Shown here: positions 17,880 to 26,937 of the stretch, piece by piece | Layout of the letters: every line of letters starts with the position of its first letter | Numbering within the stretch: position 1 is the first letter of the stretch | Source: an uncultured Kordiimonas sp. | Lineage (GTDB): Bacteria > Pseudomonadota > Alphaproteobacteria > Sphingomonadales > Kordiimonadaceae | Direction of reading: 5' to 3' | Assembly (NCBI GenBank): GCA_947500295.1 | Contig: CANMRM010000001.1 | Span: 1,116,001-1,180,000 of the forward strand | DNA: 64,000 nt | The notes under the pieces: model-generated | Told to the model about the DNA's origin: nothing | Databases searched by the model: none | The model's input: only the letters and a program-made list of their open reading frames with translations | Made by a program: the position numbers and the translations under genes

Positions 17880-18779
17880 TTAGTCAATATCCCCAAAATG
17901 CCTCAAGGCGGCAACAGCTATCTCGTCGCCCCACTCTTGCACAAAATGCCCGCCATCTTCAATTTCAAGTGGCTCGGGGCACCCTTTTATAAGTCCTTTC
18001 AACATATGCATCGCCGGTGGGCCCAGAACCGGGTCCTGCATACCGATTGCCATGAAGCTCTCGCCCTGCCATTCGTTTGACCAGAAAGCAGCTGCGCGTT
18101 TGGAGGTTTCGATGCCTTCCATGCCGGGGTCTGTCATTACAAGTGCGGGGAAGCGGCGGGCGCCGGCTTTGTAGGTGTCGTCTGGGAAAGGAGCGTCATA
18201 GGCGGCAATTTCTTTTTCAGACAAATGTGGTGTGCCGCGAGCGATGATTTTGCCGATAGGCAGGTTGGGCGTGTTGGCTACATAGTCTCGCCAGGCATGA
18301 AAGCCCTTGCTGGCGCCCATGCCGGTGGCGATTGCCGTATTCATGACAATCAAACGCTTGAACCGGTGCGCCATGTCCATGGGCAGGGTCAGGCCCAACA
18401 GTCCGCCCCAGTCTTGGCAGACAAGGGTAATGTTGTGCAGGTCAAGTCTCTCAATGAAGCGCAAAAGGGCATTGCGATGGAAATGGAAGGTGTAGTCGTT
18501 GTCCTTCAAGGGCTTGTCGGAACGGCCAAATCCGATCAGGTCTGGCGCAATAACCCGGGCGCCCGATGCAACAAAGTGAGGGATCATCCGGCGATACAGG
18601 TAAGACCAGCTCGGCTCCCCGTGAAGACACAGGAACACCCGGTCCGCGTCCGCGGGGCCTTCATCCACGTAGGCGATCCGGATTCCATCGTAGCCGTCCA
18701 GTCCTTCAACATAGTGCGGTGCATAGGGCCAGTCGGGCAGATTTTCAAACCGTTCATCGGGTGTGCGGACCATTTCCAT
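17880..18779 (-). CDS. Haloalkane dehalogenase, HLD-I (DhlA-like) subfamily
   Basis: 299-residue alpha/beta hydrolase that replaces halogen by hydroxyl through an alkyl-enzyme intermediate. All five HLD-I catalytic residues are identifiable: nucleophile D123 and halide-binding W124 in CQDWGG, second halide-binding W163 in GFHAW, acid D249 in IGMQDPVLG, and base H278 in GGHFVQE. The oxyanion region HGEPSWSYLYRRMIP and cap segment EIAAYDAPFPDDTYKAGARRFP also match DhlA/DmbB from memory. The ATG at 18779 has GGGAGG eight bases upstream; the frame runs on to 18851 without a better start. It heads the M20-VOC gene run. The natural substrate is unknown. Confidence 0.87.
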   Translation of the reverse strand: MEMVRTPDERFENLPDWPYAPHYVEGLDGYDGIRIAYVDEGPADADRVFLCLHGEPSWSYLYRRMIPHFVASGARVIAPDLIGFGRSDKPLKDNDYTFHFHRNALLRFIERLDLHNITLVCQDWGGLLGLTLPMDMAHRFKRLIVMNTAIATGMGASKGFHAWRDYVANTPNLPIGKIIARGTPHLSEKEIAAYDAPFPDDTYKAGARRFPALVMTDPGMEGIETSKRAAAFWSNEWQGESFMAIGMQDPVLGPPAMHMLKGLIKGCPEPLEIEDGGHFVQEWGDEIAVAALRHFGDID

Positions 18780-18916
18780 CTCTGTATCCTCCCAAGGGTG
18801 CGTTGATAACTCTGTTGAGCGTGAAATAGGCTGCGGCACCAGGCAAACCACTTTTTTTTGATCGGAAGGGAAAAGCGGCGTTGACTCAGCTGGGGGGCTT
18901 CGCTATTCACGGCGGC

Positions 18917-19006
18917 GGAGACGTGGCTGAGTGGTCGAAAGCGCTCCCCTGCTAAGGGAGTATACTGGCAACGGTATCGAGGGTTCGAATCCCTTCGTCT
19001 CCGCCA
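18917..19006 (+). tRNA. tRNA-Ser (anticodon GCT)
   Basis: 90-base class II tRNA. The acceptor GGAGACG (18917-18923) pairs with CGTCTCC (18996-19002), followed by discriminator G and an encoded CCA. The D-arm GCTGAGTGGTCGAAAGC, the anticodon stem CTCCC/GGGAG with loop CTGCTAA (anticodon GCT), a long variable arm, and the T-arm GAGGGTTCGAATCCCTT are all present. It reads AGC and AGT serine codons. It marks the border between the core-like region and the polysaccharide island, a frequent integration target. Confidence 0.97.
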
Positions 19007-19012
19007 CTTATC

Positions 19013-19045
19013 TTTAGAGAGAGTTTTTCTCTAAATAGCCTTTTT
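19013..19045 (+). terminator. Intrinsic terminator of tRNA-Ser
   Basis: TTTAGAGA (19013-19020) pairs perfectly with TCTCTAAA (19028-19035) around a 7-base loop, and a T5 run follows at 19041-19045. It lies 7 bases after the tRNA 3' end on the same strand. Confidence 0.75.
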
Positions 19046-19322
19046 AAAACTATCTATTTATTTCAATTGATTAAGCCTAGCTGAAAGCGATTCCGATAGT
19101 GTCAAATTAGCTTTCTAACTCTATCTCTTTGCCTTTCGATAAGCAGTTTTCTCTGTCGTATCAATTGTCCTTAATTCCTAATGTTTTAAGGGTCAGGTCT
19201 ACATCGCATTTCTGGCGAAGTCGGTAGCTGTTTCAATGTCCAGATACATGTTTTAGGTCTAGTGTAGGCAAGTTTCATTAGTTTGCACGAGCTCAATATC
19301 TATTATGGCGTTTTAAGAGCGT
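19046..19322. other. AT-rich non-coding stretch after tRNA-Ser
   Basis: No convincing gene, RNA or repeat is seen. Base composition is clearly more AT-rich than the flanking core region, and it leads directly into decayed polysaccharide and IS sequences. It may be remnant material from an integration at the tRNA. Confidence 0.5.
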
Positions 19323-19837
19323 TTATTCGCGGTGATCAACGAGCAGCACAAGAATGTCTGCGCTTTCCACAGCATCCAATAAACTGGTGAGCCGTATGTC
19401 TGAGTCCTTCACCGTGTCCGGCAAAGAGCTGATGTTTGGCTCAACCGCAACAACCTTGCATTCCAGCTCTGTTGCCAGTGTTCGCGTAGTATCAAGCGCA
19501 GGTCATCAATATCCGCTTTAAATGCAAGATCCAGACATGAAACAGCGGGGTTCTTAAAGCATTCTACTGCACGTTTTACTTTATCGACAACAAAGGCCGG
19601 TTTGCTGTCGTTCACGTCCGGTGCTGTATGGATAAGCTGACTGGTTTCAGCCGCAGCATCAACGATAAACTGCGGATCAACTGCAATACAGTACCCACCA
19701 ACACCCGGCCCTGGCTGCAGGATGTTGACGCGTGAGTGCTTGTTAGCGAGCTTTATAAGTTCCCAGACATCAATATTAAGATCATCTGATATGAGCAATA
19801 GCTCATTGGCAAAGGCAATATTGACGTATGCCTTGCG
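19323..19837 (-). pseudogene. Remnant of UDP-ManNAc dehydrogenase (WecC-like), C-terminal half, frameshifted
   Basis: Translation from about 19830 downward gives VNIAFANELLLISDDL, then ILQPGPGVGGYCIAVDPQF and DLAFKADIDDLR, matching the middle and C-terminal domains of nucleotide-sugar dehydrogenases of the WecC type. The catalytic cysteine is retained in GGYCIAVDP. After DDLR the frame is lost. Similarity resumes in another frame as TLATELECKVVAVEPNI, then LLDAVESADILVLLVDHRE, with a stop at 19323. The N-terminal NAD-binding domain is absent; at its place the sequence runs into an IS66 remnant on the opposite strand. The gene is dead. Confidence 0.85.
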
Positions 19838-20029
19838 AACAACGCGGCCAAACGCGCCTTGCATGGCGTGGCCTTGGGCCGAAAATCATGGCTCTTTGCA
19901 GGCTTCGAACGCGGTGTTGAGCGTGCCGCCGTTATGTATGCCCTCATCGTCCCCGCCAAAATGAACGATATCGACCCGCAGTCGTGTCCCGCCGAAGTTC
20001 TCGCCCGGCTACCCGACCTGCCCGTCTAG
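19838..20029 (+). pseudogene. Remnant of IS66 family transposase (TnpC C-terminus)
   Basis: Plus-strand translation reads NNAAKRALHGVALGRKSW, then FAGFERGVERAAVMYALI and NDIDPQSCPAEVLARLPDLPV with a TAG at 20027-20029. This is the conserved C-terminal end of the IS66 transposase TnpC. The rest of the element, including TnpA, TnpB and recognisable terminal inverted repeats, is missing. It abuts the truncated wecC remnant, so an IS66 insertion or IS-mediated deletion probably removed the N-terminal half of that gene. Confidence 0.85.
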
Positions 20030-20451
20030 CAGTTGCGAGAACAATTCTCTGAAACTGGAATACACCGGAAACAAACGTCAAGGCTGCGTAGCTGCGGTCC
20101 AAGCCGAGTGCTTACTGTCAAGGCTTAGCAGCTTGTAATCAGCGACCAAATGGACGCACTTGATTAGAAAATCGTATGGACCAGAAGCTAGGCGTCTGTG
20201 CAGGCTAAACTCTCCAAAGATGCCCGAGCCCCGGGGCAGACCAGAGCCGTCCGTAGGCTAAGGGTTCCGGGGCGCTACGGGCATCTGCATAGGCCATAGA
20301 AGCAGTCTGGAAATTCACGCTATACTAATCCGCTTATGTATCAATGAAAGTGCCGTTGTCCCGATGTAAGCTGCATCGGCGAATCCTGAGATCAAGCTGA
20401 AGGGCGTTGTCCTGACTAGGGAGACGCCGCGAAGGGCGACACTTTGGCCAA
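20030..20451. other. Non-coding stretch with an imperfect inverted repeat
   Basis: No gene is supported in these 420 bases. The only structure seen is an imperfect inverted repeat from 20219 to 20285: GATGCCCGAGCCCCGG on the left against CCGGGGCGCTACGGGCATC on the right, separated by about 30 bases. It lies downstream of the IS66 remnant and downstream of the minus-strand glycosyltransferase operon, so it could be an mRNA 3' structure or a degraded IS end. Confidence 0.5.
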
Positions 20452-21570
20452 TCACAGTCGCATTTCCTTCAAGATTGCAGAATTGACTTTGTAAACGTCA
20501 TATTTGCCAAGCGCGATCTCTCGTGATCGTTGCCCCATTTTCTCGATCAGGGATGGATCTTTGATAAATCGCTGCATTGCGTGGGCCAGAGTATCGCTGT
20601 CGCCCACCGGAACCAGAAAACCATTGTCCCCGTCAGTGACCGTTTCGCGACACCCAGGTGCGTCTGTCGTGAGAACTGGTCGCCCCATGGCCATCGCTTC
20701 AAGGACTGTCCTCGGCGTTCCTTCCCGATATGAAGGTAGCACATATACCGAACAATTCCGAATTGCATCGCGAACGTCCCGAAGATGCCCAAGGTGATTG
20801 ATAGTACCTTCCTCGATCCAGGTCTTTAGCTCGTTTGCCGAGATTGCCGACGGCCCATCGTCCAACCAGCCCGCCAGGTCGAACTTGGCTGACGGGCATT
20901 CGCGCCGAACCGCGCGCGCTGCCTTGACGTATTCGTAAACGCCTTTTTCTTTCAAGAACCGGGCAATCATCAGAAACCGCGGCTCCAGAACAGGCGGGGC
21001 CAAAGCGAATGCGTCGGTATCTACACCGGAACCGTTGATCAGACGTGCCTTACCTTTTGCAAGGAGTCTCCGATTCTCGAAGATTTCACGGTCGTCGGGG
21101 TTCTGGAAAAACACGATCTGGTTTCCTGAAAATGCAACGCGCAACAAAACCGATGCGATCACAGAAATGACTTTCTGGCGCCAGGTGCTGCCAGAAAACG
21201 CAAACCCGAGACCAGTAACCATAGAGTAGATAGACTTTACACCTGCCAATCGGGCGGCGATAGACCCGTAAATCATCGGTTTGATAGTGTAGCCGAGCAC
21301 GACATCCGGCTGTCTAGATTTGAAAACGCGATAGAGTTTCCAAAATGTGCCCAGATCATTGACTACGTTCATGCCGGTGCGCTGAAGGTTATAGGAAAGA
21401 GGTTCCGCACCCATGCGCCGTAGTGCCAAGCCGGTTTCGAGGTCGATTTCAGGTGCCATGGCAATGACTTTCATGCCTTTCGACACGAGGGACTCAATAA
21501 GCTTACCCCGAAAGTTGATCAAGGATGGCGCAAAGCTACCTATGATGACGACCGAGCAATTCTCATCCAT
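20452..21570 (-). CDS. Glycosyltransferase family 4
   Basis: 372-residue GT-B fold transferase. The N-terminal acceptor domain begins VVIIGSFAPSLINFRGKL. The C-terminal donor domain contains VYVLPSYREGTPRTVLEAM and GRPVLTTDAPGCRETV, including the E-x7-E type motif of GT4 retaining enzymes. It adds one sugar to the lipid-linked repeat unit on the cytoplasmic face of the inner membrane. The ATG at 21570 overlaps the end of asnB (ATGGATGA); a TTG at 21579 is an alternative. It is the last gene of the minus-strand polysaccharide operon. The sugar donor is unknown. Confidence 0.85.
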   Translation of the reverse strand: MDENCSVVIIGSFAPSLINFRGKLIESLVSKGMKVIAMAPEIDLETGLALRRMGAEPLSYNLQRTGMNVVNDLGTFWKLYRVFKSRQPDVVLGYTIKPMIYGSIAARLAGVKSIYSMVTGLGFAFSGSTWRQKVISVIASVLLRVAFSGNQIVFFQNPDDREIFENRRLLAKGKARLINGSGVDTDAFALAPPVLEPRFLMIARFLKEKGVYEYVKAARAVRRECPSAKFDLAGWLDDGPSAISANELKTWIEEGTINHLGHLRDVRDAIRNCSVYVLPSYREGTPRTVLEAMAMGRPVLTTDAPGCRETVTDGDNGFLVPVGDSDTLAHAMQRFIKDPSLIEKMGQRSREIALGKYDVYKVNSAILKEMRL

Positions 21571-23503
21571 TGTTTTCAAGCCATGCTTGGAACGTCAGGA
21601 CATTCCACAATTGATGTTGCCAGTTGCGTTTTCCGGAAAGGTGCTCCGACCATTTCTCGCGCACGAGATCGGAATTGAAAAATCCTGCGTCGTCCAGCTT
21701 CTTTTTGTCCAGGAGTGCGTGTGCCCAATCTCGTAACTCCTTTCGTAACCAGCTATCGATCGGAACGCCGAAGCCCATCTTCGGGCGTTGGATCATCTCG
21801 GCGGGTATATGTTTTTCAAGCAACATTCGCAGCGGCCACTTGCTCTCGCCGTTGCGAATTTTCAATTCCATGGGTAATGTCCAGGCAAATTCCACCACCC
21901 GGTGATCAAGGAACGGTACACGCGTCTCTAAGCTGACTCCCATTGCTGCTCGGTCGACCTTCACTAAGATGTCGTCAGGTAGATATGAGATCATGTCGAG
22001 ATACTGCATCTGCGCAACGAAACTCGGCAGATCCGCGTAACCTGCGCGATCGGTCAAAGCGGTCTGGGGTTCGTTGGCGTTGGACACTACCAGATCGGGT
22101 CTATCCCAAAGCGTAACGAGATTGCGGTACATTTCTTCGGGACTGTCAACGGCCAAGACTCCGGCCAATTTGTGCATCTTGTCGCCTGTCCGCTCACGAA
22201 CCTGAGGAACAAACCGTCCGAACCGACGCCCCGCTTGGTCCCATCGGGCCGTGGGAATTGAGACAATGCCCCGCGCGACCAAGGATCGGAGAGAAACTGG
22301 CACATGGGCGAGTTTTTTCCACAGTTTCTGGGCTATTAAATATCGGTTGTATCCAGCGAAGACTTCGTCGCCGCCGTCACCGGATAATGCCACCGTGACA
22401 TGCTCACGCGTCATTTGAGATACGAGAAAGGTAGGGATCTGGGACGAATCGGCAAATGGTTCGGAATATAGGCTTGCAAGTTTGGGAATGACGTTGATCG
22501 CGTCGGTCGGGGTTACGTAGAGCTCGGTATGTTCCGTACCGATTTTTCTGGCGATTTCCTTTGCATGGTGCGCTTCGTTATATGCCTCCTCATGAAAGCC
22601 GATCGAGAAACTCTTGACTCGTTGGTCGCTAACGGATTGCATGATAGCGACGACAAGCGAGGAATCGATGCCGCCGGAAAGAAACGCCCCCACCGGAACA
22701 TCCGAGATCATCATATCCTGAATGGTCTTCTGCAACAGGCTTTCCAAAGCATCGACGCATTCCACGGGGCCGCCGATGAACGGCGTAGTGTTGCCGCTCT
22801 CAGCGACCTCCCTAACAGACCAGAAGGGTTTCGGCTGCGGTAACGTACCTGGACTCTGGTCGGCAGCCAGGACAAGCAGGGTTCCTGGCAGCAGTTTGTA
22901 GATGCCCTCGTAGATCGAGTGCGGTGCGGGGACATAACTGTGCCGCATGAACAGGGCCAAGGCTCCACGATTGATTTCGGCGGACCAATCCGGATGCTGT
23001 GCTAGCGCTGAGAGCTCGGAGCCAAAAAGAAAGGTCTCCCCCTGCCACCCGAAATAAAGCGGCTTCTCGCCCATCCGATCACGCGCTAGGGTGAGTGTCC
23101 GTGTCGCCTTGTCCCAAAGGGCGATGGCGAACATTCCAACAGACTTTTTTAGGGCGATTTCGATACCCCATTCTTCAATCGCAGAGAGAAGAATTTCAGT
23201 GTCTGAGTGCCCCCGGAAATTATTCCCGAGCTCGGCAAGTTCCTTTTTGAGCGAAAGGAAATTGTAGACCTCTCCATTGAATGCGACGGTGAACCGCCCG
23301 GACGCAGAGAGCATCGGTTGATGCCCTTCAGGCGAAAGGTCTTGGATCGCCAGGCGGCGGTGTCCAAAAACGACCTCCCGGGTTTCGTTTACCCAGACCC
23401 CGCTATCATCTGGGCCACGATGCGCCAGAGGCGTGATCATCGCCGAGCACAGTTCCGCGGAAGCATTGCGCCGTCCGTTCAAATATCCCGCAAGACCGCA
23501 CAT
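21563..23503 (-). CDS. asnB: Glutamine-hydrolysing asparagine synthase family protein
   Basis: 646 residues with a class II glutamine amidotransferase domain starting at the catalytic Cys2 (MCGLAGYLNG), the RLAIQDLSPEGHQPM and NGEVYNF segments, and a synthetase domain with the pyrophosphate loop LSGGIDSSLVVAI. In polysaccharide clusters such proteins often amidate a uronic acid on a sugar nucleotide or glycan (for example WbpS in Pseudomonas O-antigen clusters) rather than make asparagine. The intact uronic-acid-forming dehydrogenase TviB in the same island supports that role here. It overlaps the glycosyltransferase genes on both sides (25 bases upstream, 8 bases downstream), indicating tight coupling. 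Confidence 0.9.
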   Translation of the reverse strand: MCGLAGYLNGRRNASAELCSAMITPLAHRGPDDSGVWVNETREVVFGHRRLAIQDLSPEGHQPMLSASGRFTVAFNGEVYNFLSLKKELAELGNNFRGHSDTEILLSAIEEWGIEIALKKSVGMFAIALWDKATRTLTLARDRMGEKPLYFGWQGETFLFGSELSALAQHPDWSAEINRGALALFMRHSYVPAPHSIYEGIYKLLPGTLLVLAADQSPGTLPQPKPFWSVREVAESGNTTPFIGGPVECVDALESLLQKTIQDMMISDVPVGAFLSGGIDSSLVVAIMQSVSDQRVKSFSIGFHEEAYNEAHHAKEIARKIGTEHTELYVTPTDAINVIPKLASLYSEPFADSSQIPTFLVSQMTREHVTVALSGDGGDEVFAGYNRYLIAQKLWKKLAHVPVSLRSLVARGIVSIPTARWDQAGRRFGRFVPQVRERTGDKMHKLAGVLAVDSPEEMYRNLVTLWDRPDLVVSNANEPQTALTDRAGYADLPSFVAQMQYLDMISYLPDDILVKVDRAAMGVSLETRVPFLDHRVVEFAWTLPMELKIRNGESKWPLRMLLEKHIPAEMIQRPKMGFGVPIDSWLRKELRDWAHALLDKKKLDDAGFFNSDLVREKWSEHLSGKRNWQHQLWNVLTFQAWLENNG

Positions 23504-24642
23504 TTTCGATAAACCTCTTCATACATTTCTTCGTATTGCTTCGCGATTGTGTCAACCGCAAACTGGGATTGGATCCGGAGCCGCGCCCTTTTACCATAGG
23601 ACATCAGCTGAGCACTCGGGAGACGGCGCATCTCCAAGATGGCCTGCCCTAGAGCCTCGGAGTCGTTGGAGGGGACGACGCGCCCGTAGTCCCCTAGAAC
23701 ATACGCTGCATCACCTACATCTGTGACCACACATGGAACGGATGTGGCCATTGCTTCTCCAACGACATTTGGGAACCCCTCGCTATTGGATGAGAGTACC
23801 GCAAGATCAAAAGTCGCATTCAGTCGAGGGGTGTCGTTGCGCTCGCCAAGCATATGGACGAAGCCACGCAAACCGAGTTCGTCGATTAACCCAGTCAACT
23901 GGCCGTTTTTCGCATCGACGCCCTTGCCGGCCATCACGAATCGGACGTTAGTGGTCGCTGCAAGAACATGAGCCGCCGCGCGAAGGAAATTTCCATGATC
24001 TTTCATTGGATCGAAGCGTCCGATCATGCCCACCACGAACACGTCACCGCCAATCCCAAACTCCTCGCGGATTTCAGACCTGGATCGCGCATTAGGTTGG
24101 AACACCATCGTGTCGAACCCATTTGGGATCGTTATAGAGCGGTCCATTTTATATCCCAACGCCTGATGCTGCGCGCGGCTGACTTTAGAATTGTAGACGA
24201 TCCGGGAAGGCATAAATGACGTCGCCGCACCCAAGCGGATAATCTGGGCGGTCATCGGCCGTTCGAGGCTCAGGTCGTAAACGGACTGGCGCACATTCCA
24301 GATGACCGGTACCTTGCCAGGGGCCCAGATCTTCGCCGTAAGCGCGGCTATGTTGCCGTGATACATCCACCCCTGCAAAATCTCCGGGCGTTCGCGACGC
24401 ACGATCCTCCTAAATTTCATCATTGCGGATAAGGACGGTAGGGACCGCTTCATATCGAGAGAATGGACCGGAATTCCTTCAGCCTCAATACTATCGCGAA
24501 TAGGACCACCTGCCATTAGAGATACCACCACCGGCTCAAATCGCTCCCGATCCATCGCGACCAAGAGACGATTCAGCGCCGACTCTGCGCCGCCGATGCC
24601 AAGCCCGGTGATTAAATGCAAGATCTTCACTGCGCGGCGCAT
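23479..24642 (-). CDS. Glycosyltransferase family 4
   Basis: 387-residue GT-B transferase with N-terminal KILHLITGLGIGGAESALN, the glycine-rich acceptor-domain signature of GT4 enzymes. The donor domain carries VGMIGRFDPMKDHGNFL and the conserved LSSNSEGFPNVVGEAMA with the two glutamates of the E-x7-E motif. It is cytoplasmic or membrane-associated and extends the lipid-linked oligosaccharide. It overlaps the asnB start by 25 bases and the polymerase stop by 16 bases, so it sits in a continuous operon. Donor and linkage are not predictable. Confidence 0.87.
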   Translation of the reverse strand: MRRAVKILHLITGLGIGGAESALNRLLVAMDRERFEPVVVSLMAGGPIRDSIEAEGIPVHSLDMKRSLPSLSAMMKFRRIVRRERPEILQGWMYHGNIAALTAKIWAPGKVPVIWNVRQSVYDLSLERPMTAQIIRLGAATSFMPSRIVYNSKVSRAQHQALGYKMDRSITIPNGFDTMVFQPNARSRSEIREEFGIGGDVFVVGMIGRFDPMKDHGNFLRAAAHVLAATTNVRFVMAGKGVDAKNGQLTGLIDELGLRGFVHMLGERNDTPRLNATFDLAVLSSNSEGFPNVVGEAMATSVPCVVTDVGDAAYVLGDYGRVVPSNDSEALGQAILEMRRLPSAQLMSYGKRARLRIQSQFAVDTIAKQYEEMYEEVYRKCAVLRDI

Positions 24643-25850
24643 TCACGTTGGTTTGAACGGGCGGTTTGATAGAAATATAGCAAAAGCAACAGAGGGGTTG
24701 CGTGCGAATCAAGAAAACCGGTCTCCTTGAACGTCAAAGCCATGGACATCCCCGACACCAACGCTACAGGTTTCCAATCAAACTGCCGCGTCCGATATAT
24801 CAGAACGACGTAAAAAAGATACAATACGACAGTGACGAACAACCCATTTGCGTTAATCGAATTGATGACGCCTAAATCCGAGTCCGTTTCGCCAACAAGG
24901 TCTATAAAACCCATATGGCCTGCTAGGCTGTTTCCGAAAAGTAAAACATACCATTTGTCGGAGAAATAGAGATGCCGCTCGTATAATGCATACCAGTATG
25001 ATGTTAGAGAGATTTCGCTGGGATCGTTCTGATTAAAAAATCTGGTGAAATGGTGCAAATTCGCTGCAATTTGTCCTTCCATTGTATCCCCGGTCAAGCT
25101 AACCGTTTGTAACCAGATGGTGCTCGACGCAATCGAGATCGCTACGAAAATCGCAAAAGCCATGGATCTCATGGGTTTTTCCAAGAAAAATAGAAAAAAG
25201 ACCAGCGACATTCCGACCAAAAATATGAACCTTCCAAGAAACGCGAACGATCCGAGAATAACGATGGCATATATCATCCGTTCGACGTTGTGCCATCTCG
25301 AGCGGGTAAGCGTGAACCAGAAACCCAAAACGTGGACAATTGCTGTCGCGTTAAAGCCCAGTGTCAGGCCCGGTGACCGGCTCCATTCGGGGCCCCTTGG
25401 CGTATAACCTGTGAAGTCGTAGATTGCTTCGCGAAACGGTGGAAAGAGGATCGCCAAGATTACTATCAACGAGTGAATAACGACCACTTGTGTAAACGTC
25501 CTAGTGAAATTTTCATAGGACAACTTCGTTCTCAAGATGGTCCACGCGCCATACAGAAATAGCACCATTAGCATAGCTCGCAGGAATTTGACGAAAAAGA
25601 AAATTTCCTGAACGCCCCATATGGCCGAAATGATCCCTGAATAGATCGTCAGCCCGCCGAACAACGTCAAAATCTGCAAAACGTCTCGCGGTAGATAGTG
25701 GTTCCCGGAATACAAAGAAACGACAAACAGCAAAAAAGAAACAATAAGCGGCACATCTAACCACCCTTGGAGTTTTGTCCCAAAAATTAGCATGAAGACA
25801 ATGCCGCTCACCCAGAATTGAAAGAAAGGATTCTTTAGCGTTCTCATCAT
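24627..25850 (-). CDS. Wzy-like O-antigen/EPS polymerase
   Basis: 407-residue integral membrane protein with about ten to eleven hydrophobic segments and a longer periplasmic loop in the second half (around VSLTGDTMEGQIAANLHHFT, then RFFNQNDPSEISL). This layout, with little sequence signature, is typical of Wzy polymerases, which join repeat units at the periplasmic face. Its position in an operon with a Wzx flippase and several glycosyltransferases supports the call. ATG at 25850 (MMRTLKNPFF) is preferred over the upstream 25871. An O-antigen ligase role cannot be excluded. Confidence 0.7.
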   Translation of the reverse strand: MMRTLKNPFFQFWVSGIVFMLIFGTKLQGWLDVPLIVSFLLFVVSLYSGNHYLPRDVLQILTLFGGLTIYSGIISAIWGVQEIFFFVKFLRAMLMVLFLYGAWTILRTKLSYENFTRTFTQVVVIHSLIVILAILFPPFREAIYDFTGYTPRGPEWSRSPGLTLGFNATAIVHVLGFWFTLTRSRWHNVERMIYAIVILGSFAFLGRFIFLVGMSLVFFLFFLEKPMRSMAFAIFVAISIASSTIWLQTVSLTGDTMEGQIAANLHHFTRFFNQNDPSEISLTSYWYALYERHLYFSDKWYVLLFGNSLAGHMGFIDLVGETDSDLGVINSINANGLFVTVVLYLFYVVLIYRTRQFDWKPVALVSGMSMALTFKETGFLDSHATPLLLLLYFYQTARSNQRECAAQ

Positions 25851-26007
25851 TTTACTTTCACCATGACACATCTATTCAGAAGTAGGATGTGCTGTCGACG
25901 CTGAAAATGGTCTTATTGCCCACGCATGGGATCGTCGGGCGACACCCAATCACGCCTCGCGGCATCGATTGTTTTTGGAGATCTTCGACTGCCATCGACA
26001 GCGAATG

Positions 26008-26934
26008 CTAAGGCCGCATTAACTTGCGACGTGACCACCGACTTCTCAGAGCCAAGAACACGCGACCGGGCGACCGAACCCCCGTTTTTAATAGTGCCCT
26101 GACGCCGGCAAAAATATACCCGTTGCGGATAAGTGAGATGCCGCGCGGCCAATCCACCAAGTTCCAGCGACCGATCCGCGTAGATTCGCGATATTGGGGG
26201 TGCACTCTGTCAATGTGGTCAAACATCGACGCGACATCGTCTAGACATGTATCGGCCTTATTGGTGATGTTTTCGGAATGCCGGCGGTAGCGCCCATGCA
26301 CACCGTCTACGAAACCGAATTTTCCCCCGCCTATTAGGCATTCGATCCAAAAAAGATGATCGGATACATACCTCATCTGCGAATTGAAACCGCCAATTGG
26401 AAAGGAACTTCGTCGCGCCATAATCGCCAGCGCACCATATGGGCAGCCATTTTCGATCAACCATGTCGGGCCTACTCCGCTTGGGTGAGTAATCCCGAAC
26501 AGGTGTGGAGCACGCTCCCCGCCGTTATAGAAGACTTCCAATTCATGTCCGCACAATACCCGCTGCGGGTCTTGTTCGAGCCACTCCACCTGGGCCTGGA
26601 CTTTTTGCGGCAGCAGAACGTCATCCCCCCCCATGAAGACGAGATAAGCACCACTACTGGCCTCAAGTGCCCGATTGCAATTGCCGGTGATGCCGAGATT
26701 CGGTCCTCCGACAAGTGCGACCAAGTGATCGGGAGCGCTGGCGGCTACCTCGTTGATTACCCCGACTGAACCATCCTCAGACCCGTCATCTGCTACAACT
26801 ACCTCGATGTTCGGATAGGTCTGCGCTAGTGCAGAATCTATCGCTTCGCGGATGAATTCCTCCTGATTGTACGCAATAATGCAGATAGAAACGCGGGGTA
26901 GAGCCTTGAATGACGATCCGGTCTCTTGTTTCAT
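26008..26934 (-). CDS. Glycosyltransferase family 2
   Basis: 308-residue inverting GT-A transferase. The N-terminal strand SICIIAYNQEEFIREAIDSA, the nucleotide-binding VVVADDGSEDGS and the metal-binding MGGDDVLLP (DxD type) are all visible. The protein ends in a basic tail (SRWSRRKLMRP), possibly for membrane contact. It acts in the cytoplasm on the lipid-linked repeat unit. It starts 3 bases after the end of the sulfotransferase gene. Between its stop and the polymerase start lie about 150 bases without a gene. Confidence 0.87.
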   Translation of the reverse strand: MKQETGSSFKALPRVSICIIAYNQEEFIREAIDSALAQTYPNIEVVVADDGSEDGSVGVINEVAASAPDHLVALVGGPNLGITGNCNRALEASSGAYLVFMGGDDVLLPQKVQAQVEWLEQDPQRVLCGHELEVFYNGGERAPHLFGITHPSGVGPTWLIENGCPYGALAIMARRSSFPIGGFNSQMRYVSDHLFWIECLIGGGKFGFVDGVHGRYRRHSENITNKADTCLDDVASMFDHIDRVHPQYRESTRIGRWNLVDWPRGISLIRNGYIFAGVRALLKTGVRSPGRVFLALRSRWSRRKLMRP

Positions 26935-26937
26935 TTT

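Noticed and set aside
17880-18779. Possible loss of the second halide-binding tryptophan in the dehalogenase
   Set aside because: A first alignment placed a Gly (IIARGT) at that site. Recounting from the nucleophile puts the residue at W163 in GFHAW, so the set is complete.
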